From contig JAJJLU010001081.1 in assembly GCA_023807065.1 (NCBI GenBank), forward strand, positions 1 to 10,400: 10,400 nucleotides of DNA, written 5' to 3'. Each line of letters opens with the position of its first letter. Position 1 is the first letter of the stretch. Shown here in pieces: positions 7,651-10,400 of the stretch. Origin of the DNA: Isotricha intestinalis. Lineage: Eukaryota; Ciliophora; Litostomatea; Vestibuliferida; Isotrichidae. Position numbers and translations under genes: made by a program. Under the pieces are notes generated by a model, which was not told the DNA's origin, ran no database searches, and saw only the letters and a program-made list of their open reading frames with translations.

Positions 7651-7721
7651 TTTTTTAATTTTTTAAATTTTTGATTTTTAAAATTATTTATAATTTAAAT
7701 ATTTGATTAAAATATATATTT

Positions 7722-9950
7722 TTAAGATTCAACAAATATATTTTCTTTTGCAAAATTATACATTCTTTTAGCATAAAATTCAGGTTCAACTGCTGATATA
7801 TTTTTTATATTTTTCCCATGAAAAATATATTTATATTTATTTTCAAGAAATTTTCTAGCATTATAACTTTGAAGATAATCAATTATTCCTAAAATATAAA
7901 TATATTTTAATTTATTAGATTTAAATATTTTATATTTATATCTTTCATCAGCAAACATCTCAAAAACTTTATTATAATCTTGTTCTTTATTTTGAGGAGG
8001 AATTTCATAAATATAAAATAAAAGAGAATAATCCATAATATTTGATATTTTCAACATATTTAAATCAGAGTATAATTTATCTAAAACTTCACTAATTATT
8101 CCACTATTAAAATCAATTAATTCATCATTCATTTTTTGAATATTAAGAAAATCTAAATCTTTTAAAGCATGTCCTCTTTCGACTTTCCTCATATTTGCAG
8201 TTCTTCTTCCTTGCAAAGATCCTTTTAAATCAAAATAATGTTTAAAATAAATATTATCAAATCCTAAAGGATTAATATTTTGCATTAAAACAATATTAAT
8301 TTTAGAAACTCCTCCTATTATAATAGAATAAGCTCCATATAATTTTGCAAGTAAAGTTTGTTCATTTTCTATAATATGATTATAATAATTTTCCATAAAA
8401 GGATTTAATAAAGTATTTAATTCTTCATTATTAATAGTTTTAATTATAAATTGATTATCATATGAAAAAAAAAAAAAACTTCCACTTTTACCTTGACTTT
8501 CTTTCATTTTATTAATATTATCAAAGTTCTCAATAGGATTTAAAGACTCACAAATTTTCTCATCAATTTCATCTATTTTTCTTAAATACTTAAATACTTT
8601 AGGACAATATTCTATTATTTCTGCATCATATGTATTTAAACTTTTTATTGTCATTGATATTGATTTAATTGAATAATCATCAAAATCATCAATAATGGAA
8701 TTTATTGTTATTATATTTTGATGCTTTTTTTTATTCATTTCTATTTTAAATGTTGATACATCTATTTGATTATCAAATAATTGTTGATATTTTATTTTAT
8801 GCTGTTTTTTTTTTGAAAAATCTTTAGGTTCTAATTCATTTAAATTTTTAGAGATTAAACTATAATATTTTTTCTGAACTTGATTTTCAATATCATCACT
8901 TGTGTTTATTCCTTTTAAATCAGATTCATTTTTTATTAAATTATACGTTGTTTTTCTTATTAAATCTAATTTATCTTCTTTTCTATTTTTCATATCTTCA
9001 AAAATATTATTTAAACCATATAATATACAACACATAAATTCTAAATTCATACAAGATGATATTACTGTTGTTAATGGTTGGTCTTTTCCAAAAAAATTAG
9101 AATCTTCTTCATGCAAAACGGAAAATTTATTTAAATTGTCTTTTTTTTTCAAACATGAAAACAATATTTTTTTAAGATTTGGTTGTCTAAAAAAAAACAT
9201 TATGAAGCTTATAGATAAGTTACTAATCAAAGCAAAATCTTTCAATAAATTTTGATTTTTAATTTCAAATTGAGATAAATTTAAATCTATTACAAATAAC
9301 ATTGTAGGAAAGAAAACTATAAGATAAAAAAATGTATATAAAATATGACATATTACAAAATTATTTTTCAAATTTTTTATTATAAATCTACCACAACAAA
9401 ACCTATTTATTAATAAAACAATTGAAATTATTCCAATGATTAAAAAGAGTACATAAGCTAAAAGATTTAATAATAAAATTCTTTTTATTGTATCGAAAAA
9501 TATATTTCTAACATTATCTTTATCTTTAAGATCTGAAAAATACCAAAATAAAACAATAAACTCAGTAAAACAAAAAGTAAATATTGTAATTGAATATTTT
9601 GTAACTCTATTTTTTTGTTGAGCAACTGGATTTCTTAAAATAAAAAACATTTCTAAAGAAAGAGCACAATTTAATAAAATTGTATATAAACAAGTAATGA
9701 TATTTAAATTAAAATTGGATAAATAAATTATATTTTTTGGAATTATTGGAAATTTTGATGTTAACTTATGAATAATTTCTACTTTTTCTACAACTAATCT
9801 TGAATAAATAAATACTCCTTCAGTTATACATATTTTATACATTATTTGTGAATAAACAGATGTATCATTTTTAATTGATAATATAATAATAAAAATAGAT
9901 AATAAACTTAATATCCCACTAAGGTAAATAATATTGTCAACAGAAATCAT
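7722..9950 (-). CDS. Seven-transmembrane receptor fused to phosphatidylinositol phosphate kinase (GPCR-PIPK)
   Basis: This 742-residue protein joins a membrane receptor to a lipid kinase. Hydrophobic segments lie near 7-26, 37-54, 80-105, 118-137, 158-181, 198-223 and 238-255, giving seven predicted helices and a cytoplasmic C-terminus. A linker (about 262-440) includes a conserved-looking MNLEFMCCILYGLNNIF (301-317) and charged stretches. The PIPK domain has GKSGSFFFF (487-495), Lys504 in FIIKTI, DLKGS (574-578), NIMDYSLL (637-644), IID (689-691) and ISAVEPEFY (718-726), all catalytic landmarks of the family. Glu703 in the activation loop (FLEN) aligns with the Glu of type I PI4P 5-kinases rather than the Ala of type II, so PI4P to PI(4,5)P2 is the likely reaction. 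This architecture is known from Dictyostelium RpkA and oomycete GPCR-PIPKs. The ligand is unknown. It is a single exon ending in TAA, divergent from the gene at 10022. Confidence 0.93.
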   Translation of the reverse strand: MISVDNIIYLSGILSLLSIFIIILSIKNDTSVYSQIMYKICITEGVFIYSRLVVEKVEIIHKLTSKFPIIPKNIIYLSNFNLNIITCLYTILLNCALSLEMFFILRNPVAQQKNRVTKYSITIFTFCFTEFIVLFWYFSDLKDKDNVRNIFFDTIKRILLLNLLAYVLFLIIGIISIVLLINRFCCGRFIIKNLKNNFVICHILYTFFYLIVFFPTMLFVIDLNLSQFEIKNQNLLKDFALISNLSISFIMFFFRQPNLKKILFSCLKKKDNLNKFSVLHEEDSNFFGKDQPLTTVISSCMNLEFMCCILYGLNNIFEDMKNRKEDKLDLIRKTTYNLIKNESDLKGINTSDDIENQVQKKYYSLISKNLNELEPKDFSKKKQHKIKYQQLFDNQIDVSTFKIEMNKKKHQNIITINSIIDDFDDYSIKSISMTIKSLNTYDAEIIEYCPKVFKYLRKIDEIDEKICESLNPIENFDNINKMKESQGKSGSFFFFSYDNQFIIKTINNEELNTLLNPFMENYYNHIIENEQTLLAKLYGAYSIIIGGVSKINIVLMQNINPLGFDNIYFKHYFDLKGSLQGRRTANMRKVERGHALKDLDFLNIQKMNDELIDFNSGIISEVLDKLYSDLNMLKISNIMDYSLLFYIYEIPPQNKEQDYNKVFEMFADERYKYKIFKSNKLKYIYILGIIDYLQSYNARKFLENKYKYIFHGKNIKNISAVEPEFYAKRMYNFAKENIFVES
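8465..8478. repeat. 14-base A homopolymer inside the PIPK glycine-rich loop
   Basis: Fourteen consecutive A residues on the plus strand encode the four phenylalanines (492-495) after GKSGS in the GPCR-PIPK. The frame is intact at this length and FFFF fits the family pattern, where GSFF followed by aromatic residues is usual. A single-base slip would truncate the kinase, so both sequencing and replication are error-prone here. Confidence 0.85.
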
Positions 9951-10021
9951 AAATTTTTAAATTAAAATTCTTTAAATAAAATAAAAAATATAAAAAATGA
10001 ATAAAAATTAATAAAATATAT
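9951..10021. promoter_or_regulatory. Divergent intergenic spacer, presumed bidirectional promoter
   Basis: Only 71 bp separate the start codon of the GPCR-PIPK (minus strand) from that of the next gene (plus strand). The spacer is almost entirely A and T, with several ATAAAA/TATAAA-like stretches. Because both genes read outward, initiation signals for both must lie here or within their 5' coding ends. No specific factor site can be recognised. Confidence 0.4.
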
Positions 10022-10400
10022 ATGTTTAACTTATATACATACGAAAAAAACAAAAAATTAGAAAAACACAAGAAAAAAGATTTAAAGAAATCATCATCAG
10101 AAAAAAAAATTCATTCATTATTAACAAATAAATTAGTAAAAAGATATAATAGTAGAATAAATCATTTTATATTAGATATGGTAAAAAAGCCTTTAAAAGT
10201 AAAAGAATATCTTCCTCCTATGGAAACATGTAGAAAACTATTTTTAGAAGAACAAAATTATAAAATTTTAGGTCCAAAAGGTTTTGTATTAAAACATTAT
10301 ATTTCAGATAAAGAAAGAATAGAAAAATTATTAAAAGAAAAAAGAATAAATGGTGAAGATTATGATTATGAATCAGCAAAAAAAAATCAATTAAAATTAA
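10022..10400 (+). CDS. Hypothetical Lys-rich protein, 5' part only (runs off the window)
   Basis: An open frame begins at ATG 10022 and continues for 126 codons to the window edge without a stop. An in-frame TGA at 9998-10000 makes this the first usable ATG, and the codons are typical of the neighbouring genes. The visible part is strongly basic: residues 8-30 are mostly Lys/Glu/Ser, residues 60-95 look more ordered (KVKEYLPPMETCRKLFLEEQ and ILGPKGFVLKHY), and 95-126 is Lys/Glu-rich and helix-prone. There is no signal peptide, membrane segment or motif I recognise. The rest of the gene is needed to identify it. A cytoskeletal, nucleolar or other structural role is possible but unsupported. 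Confidence 0.7.
   Translation, partial: MFNLYTYEKNKKLEKHKKKDLKKSSSEKKIHSLLTNKLVKRYNSRINHFILDMVKKPLKVKEYLPPMETCRKLFLEEQNYKILGPKGFVLKHYISDKERIEKLLKEKRINGEDYDYESAKKNQLKL

Noticed and set aside
8902..9255. Plus-strand open frame of 117 codons
   Set aside because: It is antisense to the linker and last membrane helix of the GPCR-PIPK, which has strong motif support; this is a shadow frame.

Overview
The window looks like the end of a macronuclear chromosome from a very AT-rich protist, most likely a ciliate. The first 17 bases are two and a bit copies of AATCCCC, in the C-rich-strand orientation expected at a left telomere and close to the C4A2-type repeats of ciliates. The genes are intronless, tightly packed and A/T-rich at third codon positions, and they are read with the standard code: TAA and TAG end the genes, tryptophan is TGG, and glutamine appears as CAA. 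This rules out a Tetrahymena/Paramecium-type code. It would fit a litostome (for example a rumen ciliate), but that lineage assignment is inference.

Layout. Positions 1-986 are a subtelomeric stretch with no intact gene. It holds the telomeric remnant, a small A-tract/GGY repeat, and several overlapping plus-strand coding-like fragments that may be a decayed gene. Positions 987-9950 hold five complete single-exon genes, all on the minus strand and so transcribed toward the telomere. From the telomere inward they are: a Ste20/MST-like serine/threonine kinase; TRM13, a tRNA 2'-O-methyltransferase with two zinc fingers; a PP2C-family phosphatase; a leukotriene-A4-hydrolase-family M1 metallopeptidase; and a seven-transmembrane receptor fused to a phosphatidylinositol phosphate kinase (GPCR-PIPK). 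Spacers between genes are 71-362 bp. At 10022 a sixth gene begins on the plus strand and runs off the window. It shares a 71-bp divergent spacer with the GPCR-PIPK.

The genes do not form one pathway. Three are signalling proteins (receptor-lipid kinase, protein kinase, protein phosphatase) and two are housekeeping-type enzymes (tRNA modification, peptidase). I did not find a convincing undescribed multi-gene system. The points most worth a second look are the M1 peptidase, whose HExxH zinc motif reads NExxH through a single-base difference while nearly all other active-site residues remain; the GPCR-PIPK fusion, with a type-I-like specificity glutamate and a 14-base A/T homopolymer in its glycine-rich loop; a perfect 34-bp duplicated dyad element upstream of the PP2C gene; and the possible subtelomeric gene relic.
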